From positions 7,006,001 to 7,070,000 of the forward strand of contig NC_067205.1 of assembly GCF_026262505.1 (NCBI RefSeq): a stretch of DNA of 64,000 nucleotides, written 5' to 3'. The notes under the pieces were generated by a model, which saw only the letters and a program-made list of their open reading frames with translations, did not search any database and was not told the DNA's origin. How positions within the stretch are numbered: position 1 is the first letter of the stretch; every line of letters starts with the position of its first letter. This DNA is from Trichomonas vaginalis G3 (Eukaryota > Parabasalia > Trichomonadida > Trichomonadidae). Both the position numbers and the translations under genes were made by a program. This document shows positions 20,697 through 32,064 of the stretch, in pieces.

Positions 20697-21119
20697 AGCT
20701 ATATTTATGAGAATTTACAATACTCACTCAACGGACCTAGCATTACAGCTAGCGTTTTAGGTTGTAATGGCCAGTGCAAGCCTGAATTAATATTCCCAAA
20801 TTCAATCTTCTATGAATCAAAGGAATACATTGTTACAGAAATTGCTCCAAAAGCTTTTTATAACAAAAGAAATAATTTTACAAATATAGTTTTCCCTTCG
20901 AATTTACTTTATATCACAAGTCAGGCTTTCGATATTACATATTACCAATCTCCTCCATTACTTCCTTCTAAGCTTAAAGTTATAGATACTCTTGGCTTTG
21001 CTTCTTGTAGATTTACTACGATTGCAATTCCAGAATCAATTGAATTCATAGGTGAAGGTGCTTTTTCATATAATCAGAATTTAAAAAGCATTTTTCTTTC
21101 AGAAAACAATCAGTTCTAT
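20697..21119 (+). pseudogene. BspA-like leucine-rich-repeat protein fragment
   Basis: An open stretch without its own ATG: YSLNGPSITASVLGCNGQCK, then VTEIAPKAFYNKRNNF, FPSNLLYITSQAFD, LPSKLKVIDTLGFASC and IAIPESIEFIGEGAFSYNQN. These are the LRR_5/TpLRR repeats of BspA-like surface proteins, a very large family in trichomonads. The gene stops after LKSIFLSENNQFY, where the hairpin array at 21115-25010 begins. No continuation was found on the far side. It is a host gene fragment cut by a mobile hairpin array; the signal-peptide end is also missing. Confidence 0.75.
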
Positions 21120-24100
21120 TGCATCTGATTGCGACCGAGTTTTCGAACTTTCCCGAGGGAATTGAAGGGTGAGAGGTATATAGTATGCCTATATGCCTCT
21201 CACCCTCCAATTCCTTCTCTGAAGCTGGGAAATTTTGTCCAAATGTTAAACTATTCAGACAAAATTTCCCAGCTTCAGAGAAGGAATAGGAGCCTACCAG
21301 GCACTGATATATAATCAGTGCTTTGTAGGCTCCTATTCCTAATAGAAAGTTCGAAAACTCGGTCGCAATTGCATCTGATTGCAACCGAGTTTTCGAACTT
21401 TCCCGAGGGAATTGAAGGGTGAGAGGTATATAGTATGCCTATATGCCTCTCACCCTCCAATTCCTTCTCTGAAGCTGGAAATTTTGTCCAAATGTTAAAC
21501 TATTCAGACAAAATTTCCCAGCTTCAGAGAAGGAATAGGAGCCTACCAGGCACTGATATATAATCAGTGCTTTGTAGGCTCCTATTCCTAATAGAAAGTT
21601 CGAAAACTCGGTCGCAATTGCATCTGATTGCGACCGAGTTTTCGAACTTTCCCGAGGGAATTGAAGGGTGAGAGGTATATAGTATGCCTATATGCCTCTC
21701 ACCCTCCAATTCCTTCTCTGAAGCTGGGAAATTTTGTCCAAATGTTAAACTATTCAGACAAAATTTCCCAGCTTCAGAGAAGGAATAGGAGCCTACCAGG
21801 CACTGATATATAATCAGTGCTTTGTAGGCTCCTATTCCTAATAGAAAGTTCGAAAACTCGGTCGCAATTGCATCTGATTGCGACCGAGTTTTCGAACTTT
21901 CCCGAGGGAATTGGAGGGTGAGAGATACATAGTCTATCTATGTACCTCCCACCCTCCAAATCCCACTCTAAATGGGAGAAACTTTGTTCGCATGTTATCT
22001 TATTCAAACAAAGTTTCTCCCATTTAGAGAAGGAATAGAAAGTTCGAAAACTCGGTCGCAATTGCATCTGATTGCGACCGAGTTTTCGAACTTTCCCGAG
22101 GGAATTGAAGGGTGAGAGGTATATAGTATGCCTATATGCCTCTCACCCTCCAATTCCTTCTCTGAAGCTGGGAAATTTTGTCCAAATGTTAAACTATTCA
22201 GACAAAATTTCCCAGCTTCAGAGAAGGAATAGGAGCCTACCAGGCACTGATATATAATCAGTGCTTTGTAGGCTCCTATTCCTAATAGAAAGTTCGAAAA
22301 CTCGGTCGCAATTGCATCTGATTGCGACCGAGTTTTCGAACTTTCCCGAGGGAATTGAAGGGTGAGAGGTATATAGTATGCCTATATGCCTCTCACCCTC
22401 CAATTCCTTCTCTGAAGCTGGGAAATTTTGTCCAAATGTTAAACTATTCAGACAAAATTTCCCAGCTTCAGAGAAGGAATAGGAGCCACCAGGCACTGAT
22501 ATATAATCAGTGCTTTGTAGGCTCCTATTCCTAATAGAAAGTTCGAAAACTCGGTCGCAATTGCATCTGATTGCGACCGAGTTTTCGAACTTTCCCGAGG
22601 GAATTGGAGGGTGAGAGATACATAGTCTATCTATGTACCTCCCACCCTCCAAATCCCACTCTAAATGGGAGAAACTTTGTTCGCATGTTATCTTATTCAA
22701 ACAAAGTTTCTCCCATTTAGAGAAGGAATAGAAAGTTCGAAACTCGGTCGCAATTGCATCTGATTGCGACCGAGTTTTCGAACTTTCCCGAGGAATTGAA
22801 GGGTGAGAGGTATATAGTATGCCTATATGCCTCTCACCCTCCAATTCCTTCTCTGAAGCTGGGAAATTTTGTCCAAATGTTAAACTATTCAGACAAAATT
22901 TCCCAGCTTCAGAGAAGGAATAGGAGCCTACCAGGCACTGATATATAATCAGTGCTTTGTAGGCTCCTATTCCTAATAGAAAGTTCGAAAACTCGGTCGC
23001 AATTGCATCTGATTGCGACCGAGTTTTCGAACTTTCCCGAGGGAATTGGAGGGTGAGAGATACATAGTCTATCTATGTACCTCCCACCCTCCAAATCCCA
23101 CTCTAAATGGGAGAAACTTTGTTCGCATGTTATCTTATTCAAACAAAGTTTCTCCATTTAGAGAAGGAATAGAAAGTTCGAAAACTCGGTCGCAATTGCA
23201 TCTGATTGCGACCGAGTTTTCGAACTTTCCCGAGGGAATTGAAGGGTGAGAGGTATATAGTATGCCTATATGCTCTCTCACCCTCCAATTCCTTCTCTGA
23301 AGCTGGAAATTTTGTCCAAATGTTAAACTATTCAGACAAAATTTCCCAGCTTCAGAGAAGGAATAGGAGCCTACCAGGCACTGATATATAATCAGTGCTT
23401 TGTAGGCTCCTATTCCTAATAGAAAGTTCGAAAACTCGGTCGCAATTGCATCTGATTGCGACCGAGTTTTCGAACTTTCCCGAGGGAATTGGAGGGTGAG
23501 AGATACATAGTCTATCTATGTACCTCCCACCCTCCAAATCCCACTCTAAATGGGAGAAACTTTGTTCGCATGTTATCTTATTCAAACAAAGTTTCTCCCA
23601 TTTAGAGAAGGAATAGAAAGTTCGAAAACTCGGTCGCAATTGCATCTGATTGCAACCGAGTTTTCGAACTTTCCCGAGGGAATTGAAGGGTGAGAGGTAT
23701 ATAGTATGCCTATATGCCTCTCACCCTCCAATTCCTTCTCTGAAGCTGGGAAATTTTGTCCAAATGTTAAACTATTCAGACAAAATTTCCCAGCTTCAGA
23801 GAAGGAATAGGAGCCTACCAGGCACTGATATATAATCAGTGCTTTGTAGGCTCTATTCCTAATAGAAAGTTCGAAAACTCGGTCGCAATTGCATCTGATT
23901 GCGACCGAGTTTTCGAACTTTCCCGAGGGAATTGGAGGGTGAGAGATACATAGTCTATCTATGTACCTCCCACCCTCCAAATCCCACTCTAAATGGGAGA
24001 AACTTTGTTCGCATGTTATCTTATTCAAACAAAGTTTCTCCCATTTAGAGAAGGAATAGAAAGTTCGAAAACTCGGTCGCAATTGCATCTGATTGCGACG

Positions 24101-25010
24101 AGTTTTCGAACTTTCCGAGGAATTGAAGGGTGAGAGGTATATAGTATGCCTATATGCCTCTCACCCTCAATTCCTTCTCTGAAGCTGGGAAATTTTGTCC
24201 AAATGTTAAACTATTCAGACAAAATTTCCCAGCTTCAGAGAAGGAATAGGAGCCTACCAGGCACTGATATATAATCAGTGCTTTGTAGGCTCCTATTCCT
24301 AATAGAAAGTTCGAAAACTCGGTCGCAATTGCATCTGATTGCGACCGAGTTTTCGAACTTTCCCGAGGGAATTGGAGGGTGAGAGATACATAGTCTATCT
24401 ATGTACCTCCCACCCTCCAAATCCCACTCTAAATGGGAGAAACTTTGTTCGCATGTTATCTTATTCAAACAAAGTTTCTCCCATTTAGAGAAGGAATAGA
24501 AAGTTCGAAAACTCGGTCGCAATTGCATCTGATTGCACCGAGTTTTCGAACTTTCCCGAGGGAATTGAAGGGTGAGAGGTATATAGTATGCCTATATGCC
24601 TCTCACCCTCCAATTCCTTCTCTGAAGCTGGGAAATTTTGTCCAAATGTTAAACTATTCAGACAAAATTTCCCAGCTTCAGAGAAGGAATAGGAGCCTAC
24701 CAGGCACTGATATATAATCAGTGCTTTGTAGGCTCCTATTCCTAATAGAAAGTTCGAAAACTCGGTCGCAATTGCATCTGATTGCGACCGAGTTTTCGAA
24801 CTTTCCCGAGGGAATTGGAGGGTGAGAGATACATAGTCTATCTATGTACCTCCCACCCTCCAAATCCCACTCTAAATGGGAGAAACTTTGTTCGCATGTT
24901 ATCTTATTCAAACAAAGTTTCTCCCATTTAGAGAAGGAATAGGAGCCTACAGGCACTGATATATAATCAGTGCTTTGTAGGCTCCTATTCCTAATAAAAA
25001 TTTGAAAACT
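21115..25010. repeat. Hairpin array: 17 units of 3-4 hairpins
   Basis: The array is made entirely of inverted repeats. Hairpin A is AAAACTCGGTCGCAATTGCA and its complement. B1 is GAAGGGTGAGAGGTATATAG, with a variant B2 (GGAGGGTGAGAGATACATAG). C1 is GAAGCTGGGAAATTTTGTCC and C2 is AAATGGGAGAAACTTTGTTC. D is AGGAGCCTACCAGGCACTGA. Long units are A-B1-C1-D (about 246 bp) and short units A-B2-C2 (about 185-195 bp). The order read is LLLSLLSLSLSLSLSLS, followed by one extra D. Copies are almost identical, so amplification is recent. Because it is palindromic, similar spurious frames appear on both strands (MRPSFRTFPREL, MEGERHIGILY); they are not genes. Confidence 0.93.
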
Positions 25011-25040
25011 TTGGAGCATTTGATTATTGTATTTTGTCAA

Positions 25041-25101
25041 GAGAAATTCAGCCCTGCGAAGTGCCAGTTCTAGACTGGTGCCTCGCAGGGTTTAATTTCT
25101 C
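25041..25101. repeat. Single hairpin GAGAAATT...AATTTCTC
   Basis: Inverted repeat with arms GAGAAATTCAGCCCTGCGA and TCGCAGGGTTTAATTTCTC around GTGCCAGTTCTAGACTGGTGC, itself partly palindromic. Same style as the array hairpins but a different sequence. Confidence 0.8.
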
Positions 25102-25154
25102 ATATTGGTAGATTTTGATGTTTTTATATTAACAAAAACGAATGAAAAAGATTT

Positions 25155-25235
25155 GCTTATATAAGAGGAAACTCTCTATCAGAGGTGCTGAATTCAGGCA
25201 TTCGCATCTGATAGAGAGTCTCCTTTTATATAAGC
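25155..25235. repeat. Single hairpin GCTTATATAAGAGG...
   Basis: Inverted repeat of 81 bp with arms GCTTATATAAGAGGAAACTC and GAGTCTCCTTTTATATAAGC. The centre includes CTATCAGAGGTGCTGAATTC. It lies between the array and the terminal sequence at 25583-25650 and probably belongs to the same carrier element. Confidence 0.8.
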
Positions 25236-25582
25236 GAATATAAAAGAATCTATTCTTTTTTGGTGCGTATTTTCAAATATTGAATACTTATGAAAAGTGT
25301 TTTTCCTAAAAATTTAATATAATGCTTAGCACAATATATAAAATTAAAATATCTATAATTATTTTCTATATAACACTTTTCATTACACCTTGAAAAGTCT
25401 TCTCAAACTCTATTTTTAATTATTTTTTAGATATATCTCAAGTGTGATTATTCAAAAACTCATATAGACTATATTTATTTTTTTCATTCAAAAAATTATA
25501 TGAGAATCTCAAATTAACTTTCAAATTTTTTATTTTAAAAAAATATTAATAATTATATTTTAATATACTTTTTTGCCCAAAA

Positions 25583-25650
25583 AATAATCGTACTTCCTCG
25601 ACGATTAACAGGCTCTCAATTTCTATCGTTGACACTACTTAGCATGCAAC
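25583..25650. mobile_element. Right end of a second hairpin-carrying element
   Basis: Ends in CTTAGCATGCAAC (25638-25650). It matches the left terminal region of the 13599-14540 element in reverse: TCGTACTTCCTCGACGATTA, then CTCAATTTCTATCGTTGAC. This suggests the big hairpin array is the expanded core of a related element. Its other end was not found before 21115. Confidence 0.6.
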
Positions 25651-26400
25651 AACATTAGTTAAATCAAGATTTTGATTTGAATTTTTTAGAAAAACGTGAT
25701 TTATGTCCGTATTTGTAATTATGTCTGATTTGTATTGTTTAATAGAATATGTATGGAAATATATCTCTCTAGTTTTGAGACAGATTACTGAATTGTCTCT
25801 TAAAAAGACGTAATTGTCTCTTATAAAAACATCATTTTTTTCGTTGACATAAATTTTATAAAACTCCTTCTATAATTTTCCTCAGAAAGGCGAATAAATT
25901 AAGATATTTCTGAATTGAAAGGGATGATTTTAAAATCTTAGTACAAATACTAACTACATTAAGTTGTAGACCGAAAATATTAATGATGGGTACTTTACTC
26001 AAAATTTGATAGACTAGCGGCAAAAAATAAATATTATTTGAGAGAGAGCGTATTTATAGTTGACATTTGCAGGAAGCATTATCTTGTCTCGGGGCTATAA
26101 ATTATTTTTTTCATTTAAACTGAATTTGCTTTTAAGCTTTGAACATTCGATTAATTCAATTATAATTCAACTTAATTTTTTCATGGTAAATCAGGTTCTT
26201 TGCACGTTTCTGTTAGTATTTTTCAAAATTCAATTTTTACTTTTCTGATACTATATTTTAGAACCTCATTCAATTTTCTAAATGATACTTACAAAAATGT
26301 TTGAAAAAACCAAACCATTGATCACTACCTTGATTTGAAACATTTTGATCGCGCTTGATCTTTAACTTTACAAATTAGACTTTTCATATTTCACTGAAAT
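25651..26400. other. Intergenic upstream of the Myb gene
   Basis: AT-rich with no gene or strong repeat recognised. A 62-codon frame at 26060 is low-complexity and unsupported. Confidence 0.5.
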
Positions 26401-26430
26401 TTTTGAGAGCAAATTGTATTCATTTTTATT
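26401..26430 (+). promoter_or_regulatory. Host promoter: TTTTGAGAG plus TCA initiator
   Basis: TTTTGAGAG (26401-26409) is followed 19 bases on by TCATTTTT (from 26420), which fits the trichomonad initiator TCA-Py-T/A. The ATG is at 26434. Similar TTTGAGAG motifs precede the genes at 42351, 46468 and 49378. Confidence 0.55.
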
Positions 26431-26433
26431 TTA

Positions 26434-27225
26434 ATGCTAGATCAATCAACTAATATCTATAACCAGGTTCTTTTTGGTATTAGCCCTGAAGCCATGCGCC
26501 CAATGCAAAAACTCCTATATAAGTTCATTCTAAACGAAATTCCTTACCATGAAGCAGCAATGAAATCCCGTGAACTTATTGGAACATCAGAACATATTGA
26601 AAACCTCATGCAACTAATGCAAGTTCCTGATAAACCGCCGGTTGCAGCACAAATCACTCCAGACATGTACTTGGATAAAAAATCCAAGACATGGAGTCAA
26701 TATGAAGATCAAAGACTATTAGCAGGTATCCACAGAGGAGGAATTTTAGATTGGAACAAGATCAGTGAGTTTGTTGGTAATGGAAGAAACCGTGGTCAAT
26801 GTGCGCAAAGATGGTTCAGATCATTAAATCCGACAATTAACAAAACAGCTTGGACAAAAGAAGAAGATGATTTATTATTGTCTTTGGTGAAGAAACACGG
26901 TCACAGAGGTTGGACAAAAATTGCTAACGAAATTGATGGTAGAACAGATGTTCAATGCAGGTATAGATTTCAAATTATATCAAAGAGACCTTTACCAAAG
27001 CGTCCAAAACTCCCAGTTGAGAATAATACTGTTTCAATCCTTCAAACTTCTACTGAAGAAAAAGAAGAAATCCCAGGTGATAAAAAAGTGCCAGATCTGA
27101 ATAACTTAGATTGCGAAGAACAAATGAATCAAATTGCAGAATTCTGTAATAGCATGCAGCTCCTTGACCTATTGAATGAAGTCAAAAGCGATCCATTCTC
27201 TCTTTTGAAACAATATAATGATTAA
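26434..27225 (+). CDS. Myb-like DNA-binding protein (two repeats)
   Basis: 263 residues. Two tandem Myb/SANT repeats: the first from about residue 87 (TWSQYEDQRLLAGIHRGG, ending CAQRWFRSLNP) and the second from about 139 (AWTKEEDDLLLSLVKKHGHR, ending VQCRYRFQIISKRP). The conserved Trp/Phe positions and NRGQCAQRW/DVQCRYR recognition helices are those of R2R3-type proteins, which are abundant transcription regulators in trichomonads (in T. vaginalis, Myb proteins bind hydrogenosomal and adhesin-type promoters). N-terminal 85 residues are helical; the C-terminus is acidic. The promoter has a clear TCATTTTT initiator. Nuclear transcription factor; target genes unknown. Confidence 0.9.
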   Translation: MLDQSTNIYNQVLFGISPEAMRPMQKLLYKFILNEIPYHEAAMKSRELIGTSEHIENLMQLMQVPDKPPVAAQITPDMYLDKKSKTWSQYEDQRLLAGIHRGGILDWNKISEFVGNGRNRGQCAQRWFRSLNPTINKTAWTKEEDDLLLSLVKKHGHRGWTKIANEIDGRTDVQCRYRFQIISKRPLPKRPKLPVENNTVSILQTSTEEKEEIPGDKKVPDLNNLDCEEQMNQIAEFCNSMQLLDLLNEVKSDPFSLLKQYND

Positions 27226-27821
27226 CTTTTTTAAAAATGTATTAAATAAATTTAATTATGATATAATTGGTTGTTCTTTAAGTAGTATTTTTACACATGT
27301 TTGTTTGTAAAAATGCAATGTTTTATATAAATTCAAAATCTAAATTTTGAATAATTATTTTTTGAGAGGAGAGTTTCGATTTTTGTGAACTTTCAGAAAG
27401 TTTTGAATTCGATCAATTATTTTTTGAGAACAAATTGTTAAATTCATTCAATTGAGTAATGAAATGGCTTGCAGTAAGCACGAGTACCAAACAGCAAATT
27501 TTAAAAGAACATATTTTGAATCAATATTCGACGATGTTCATAAAATATATTTTTTTGATTTTTTTTATATTTAGCCATATGATAATATTAAATATTATGG
27601 AATAATTTTTATGTTTTATTTAACTTTTCAATTATGACAGAGGTTCGATGTTGCAATAATGACTAGGATAAGAAAAGAAATTGTATTCGCTAGTGATTTT
27701 CATATCATTGAATTTTGTTTTCATAGGTGTCTCAATCACTTCTTTTCTTTTACTAATATAAAATGTATGTCATATATATCTGAGCGTCTGTAATATTAAT
27801 AATTTATCCACATTCAGGCAA
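27226..27821. other. Intergenic with a duplicated promoter-like stretch
   Basis: Between the Myb gene and the giant palindrome. It contains TTTTTGAGAGGAGAG near 27361 and TTTTTGAGAACAAATTGTTA near 27421; the latter resembles the Myb promoter. Otherwise AT-rich. Confidence 0.45.
27464..27574 (+). pseudogene. Possible 5' gene remnant, 36 codons
   Basis: Begins MACSKHEYQTANFKRTYFES and then runs into AT-rich, phenylalanine-rich sequence before a stop. The upstream TTTTTGAGAACAAATTGT closely resembles the Myb gene promoter, so this may be the start of a host gene whose body has been lost. No family recognised; it may be chance. Confidence 0.25.
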
Positions 27822-27837
27822 ATCAGTAAATTAACTC
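27822..27837 (+). repeat. 16-bp direct repeat, left of giant palindrome
   Basis: ATCAGTAAATTAACTC, repeated exactly at 36250-36265 in the same orientation directly at the other end of the palindrome. Likely a target-site duplication or a duplication of the same origin. Confidence 0.75.
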
Positions 27838-28394
27838 TGTTATAGAGCGAAAATAGATTTTTTCGGTTTTCTCTTCAAATAATTGAAAGATTGATACTAT
27901 AATATGTTTATTATATTATATAGCATATAATCATGCTATAGCCGAAAATTATAAGTTTTGAGAAGATTGAATATAACACAAATAAATTTGATTATAAGTT
28001 AAATTGCTTGTAGTTCTTAATAGGTATTTAATGAGAAATCCAATTTTGCAAAATTCAAATTGAAAGATTGAAAGAACAGAAAAAGTCATTGTTTTCAATT
28101 TCGAATATGTTTCAGTGTATTTATAATTATATGGCAAAGAAGATATTTAAACTTGATTTTTGAAGGAAAATTCACAAAATTGAATAGATTTAAATAATTT
28201 GTATTCAAAAATAAACTAGTTATTTGAGTTTAGTACGAATGATCTATTCAAACTACAAAGTTTGTAATTTAAAATATTTTGTGAGATCAGATTGAATTAA
28301 TTCAAGGTTCTTTTCAATGAATATTCATGACCATATTACGCATTTTCGAACATTCTAAACCAAATATATAAAAATGGGAGACGCATGTTAAATT

Positions 28395-31300
28395 TTCTAG
28401 ACATAAAGAAGTTGTTTACCGAGTTTTAGCTCTTATCTCTAACAAAAAATTAATTTTTAAAAAAAAGACCGAATACGTTTCACAGCGAGAAAAATAAAAG
28501 GCAGATAGAATTTTCTAGACATAAAGAAGTTGTTTACTGAGTTTTAGCTCTTATCTCTAACAAAAAATTAATTTTTAAAAAAAGACCGAATACGTTTCAC
28601 AGCGAGAAAAAAATAAAAGGCAAGATAGAATTTTCTAGACATAAAGAAGTTGTTTACTGAGTTTTAGCTCTTATCTCTAACAAAAAATTAATTTTTAAAA
28701 AAAAGACCGAAATACGTTTCACAGCGAGAAAAAAATAAAGGCAAGATAGAATTTTCTAGACATAAAGAAGTTGTTTACCGAGTTTTAGCTCTTATCTCTA
28801 ACAAAAAATTAATTTTTAAAAAAAGACCGAATACGTTTCACAGCGAGAAAAAATAAAAGGCAAGATAGAATTTTCTAGACATAAAGAAGTTGTTTACCGA
28901 GTTTTAGCTCTTATCTCTAACAAAAAATTAATTTTTTAAAAAAAAGACCGAATACGTTTCACAGCGAGAAAAAAATAAAAGGCAAGATAGAATTTTCTAG
29001 ACATAAAGAAGTTGTTTACCGAGTTTTAGCTCTTATCTCTAACAAAAATTAATTTTTAAAAAAAGACGAATACGTTTCACAGCGAGAAAAAAATAAAAGG
29101 CAAGATAGAATTTTCTAGACATAAAGAAGTTGTTTACCGAGTTTTAGCTCTTATCTCTAACAAAAAATTAATTTTTAAAAAAAGACCGAATACGTTTCAC
29201 AGCGAGAAAAAATAAAAGGCAAGATAGAATTTCTAGACATAAAGAAGTTGTTTACCGAGTTTTAGCTCTTATCTCTAACAAAAATTAATTTTTAAAAAAA
29301 AGACCGAATACGTTTCACAGCGAGAAAAAATAAAAGGCAAGATAGAATTTTCTAGACATAAAGAAGTTGTTTACTGAGTTTTAGCTCTTATCTCTAACAA
29401 AAATTAATTTTTTAAAAAAAGACCGAATACGTTTCACAGCGAGAAAAAAATAAAAGGCAAGATAGAATTTTCTAGACATAAAGAAGTTGTTTACCGAGTT
29501 TTAGCTCTTATCTCTAACAAAAAATTAATTTTTTAAAAAAGACCGAATACGTTTCACAGCGAGAAAAAATAAAAGGCAAGATAGAATTTTCTAGACATAA
29601 AGAAGTTGTTTACCGAGTTTTAGCTCTTATCTCTAACAAAAAATTAATTTTTTAAAAAAAGACCGAATACGTTTCACAGCGAGAAAAAAATAAAAGGCAA
29701 GATAGAATTTTCTAGACATAAAGAAGTTGTTTACCGAGTTTTAGCTCTTATTTCTAACAAAAATTAATTTTTTAAAAAAAAAGACCGAATACGTTTCACA
29801 GCGAGAAAAAATAAAAGGCAAGATAGAATTTTCTAGACATAAAGAAGTTGTTTACCGAGTTTTAGCTCTTATCTCTAACAAAAAATTAATTTTTTAAAAA
29901 AAAGACCGAATACGTTTCACAGCGAGAAAAAAATAAAAGGCAAGATAGAATTTTTCTAGACATAAAGAAGTTGTTTACCGAGTTTTAGCTCTTATCTCTA
30001 ACAAAAAATTAATTTTTTAAAAAAGACCGAATACGTTTCACAGCGAGAAAAAAATAAAAGGCAAGATAGAATTTTCTAGACATAAAGAAGTTGTTTACCG
30101 AGTTTTAGCTCTTATCTCTAACAAAAATATTAATTTTTAAAAAAGACCGAATACGTTTCACAGCGAGAAAAAAATAAAAGGCAAGATAGAATTTCTAGAC
30201 ATAAAGAAGTTGTTTACCGAGTTTTAGCTCTTATCTCTAACAAAAAAATTAATTTTTTAAAAAAAGACCGAATACGTTTCACAGCGAGAAAAAAATAAAA
30301 GGCAAGATAGAATTTTCTAGACATAAAGAAGTTGTTTACCGAGTTTTAGCTCTTATCTCTAACAAAAAATTAATTTTTTAAAAAAAAGACCGAATACGTT
30401 TCACAGCGAGAAAAAATAAAAGGCAAGATAGAATTTTCTAGACATAAAGAAGTTGTTTACCGAGTTTTAGCTCTTATCTCTAACAAAAAATTAATTTTTT
30501 AAAAAAAGGACCGAATACGTTTCACAGCGAGAAAAAATAAAAGGCAAGATAGAATTTTCTAGACATAAAGAAGTTGTTTACCGAGTTTTAGCTCTTATCT
30601 CTAACAAAAAATTAATTTTTAAAAAAAAGACCGAATACGTTTCACAGCGAGAAAAAAATAAAAGGCAAGATAGAATTTTCTAGACATAAAGAAGTTTTTA
30701 CCGAGTTTTAGCTCTTATCTCTAACAAAAAATTAAATTTTTTAAAAAAAGACCGAATACGTTTCACAGCGAGAAAAAAATAAAAGGCAAGATAGAATTTT
30801 CTAGACATAAAGAAGTTGTTTACTGAGTTTTAGCTCTTATCTCTAACAAAAAATTAATTTTTTAAAAAAAGACCGAATACGTTTCACAGCGAGAAAAAAA
30901 TAAAAGGCAAGATAGAATTTTCTAGACATAAAGAAGTTGTTTACCGAGTTTTAGCTCTTATCTCTAACAAAAAATTAATTTTTTAAAAAAAAGACCGAAT
31001 ACGTTTCACAGCGAGAAAAAATAAAAGGCAAGATAGAATTTTCTAGACATAAAGAAGTTGTTTACCGAGTTTTAGCTCTTATCTCTAACAAAAAATTAAT
31101 TTTTAAAAAAAAGACGCGAATACGTTCACAGCGAGAAAAAAATAAAAGGCAAGATAGAATTTTCTAGACATAAAGAAGTTGTTTACCGAGTTTTAGCTCT
31201 TATCTCTAACAAAAATTAATTTTTAAAAAAAGACCGAATACGTTTCACAGCGAGAAAAAATAAAAGGCAAGATAGAATTTTCTAGACATAAAGAAGTTGT

Positions 31301-32064
31301 TTACCGAGTTTTAGCTCTTATCTCTAACAAAAAATTAATTTTAAAAAAAAGACCGAATACGTTTCACAGCGAGAAAAAAATAAAAGGCAAGATAGAATTT
31401 TCTAGACATAAAGAAGTTGTTTACTGAGTTTTAGCTCTTATCTCTAACAAAAAATTAATTTTTAAAAAAAAAGACCGAATACGTTTCACAGCGAGAAAAA
31501 AATAAAAGGCAAGATAGAATTTTCTAGACATAAAGAAGTTGTTTACCGAGTTTTAGCTCTTATCTCTAACCAAAAATTAATTTTTTAAAAAAAGACCGAA
31601 TACGTTTCACAGCGAGAAAAAAATAAAAGGCAAGATAGAATTTTCTAGACATAAAGAAGTTGTTTACCGAGTTTTAGCTCTTATCTCTAACAAAAAATTA
31701 ATTTTTAAAAAGACCGAATACGTTTCACAGCGAGAAAAAAATAAAAGGCAAGATAGAATTTCTAGACATAAAGAAGTTGTTTACCGAGTTTTAGCTCTTA
31801 TCTCTAACAAAAAATTAATTTTTTTAAAAAAAGACCGAATACGTTTCACAGCGAGAAAAAAAAACAAAGGCAAGATAGAATTTTCTAGACATAAAGAAGT
31901 TGTTTACCGAGTTTTAGCTCTTATCTCTAACAAAAAATTAATTTTTTTAAAAAAAGACCGAATACGTTTCACAGCGAGAAAAAAATAAAAGGCAAGATAG
32001 AATTTTCTAGACATAAAGAAGTTGTTTACCGAGTTTTAGCTCTTATCTCTAACAAAAAATTAAA
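28395..32064 (+). repeat. 120-bp satellite, left array (~31 units)
   Basis: The unit runs TTTTCTAGACATAAAGAAGT, TGTTTACCGAGTTTTAGCTC, TTATCTCTAACAAAAAATTA, a T/A run, GACCGAATACGTTTCACAGC, then GAGAAAAAATAAAAGGCAAG. I count 31 copies of the TCTAGACATAAAG landmark. Variation is mostly in A and T run lengths plus a C/T change in GTTTACCGAG/GTTTACTGAG. Confidence 0.95.

Noticed and set aside
21046-25040. Many similar frames on both strands (MRPSFRTF..., MEGERHIG..., MQLRPSFR...)
   Set aside because: They arise from palindromic array units; both strands read alike because the DNA is self-complementary.
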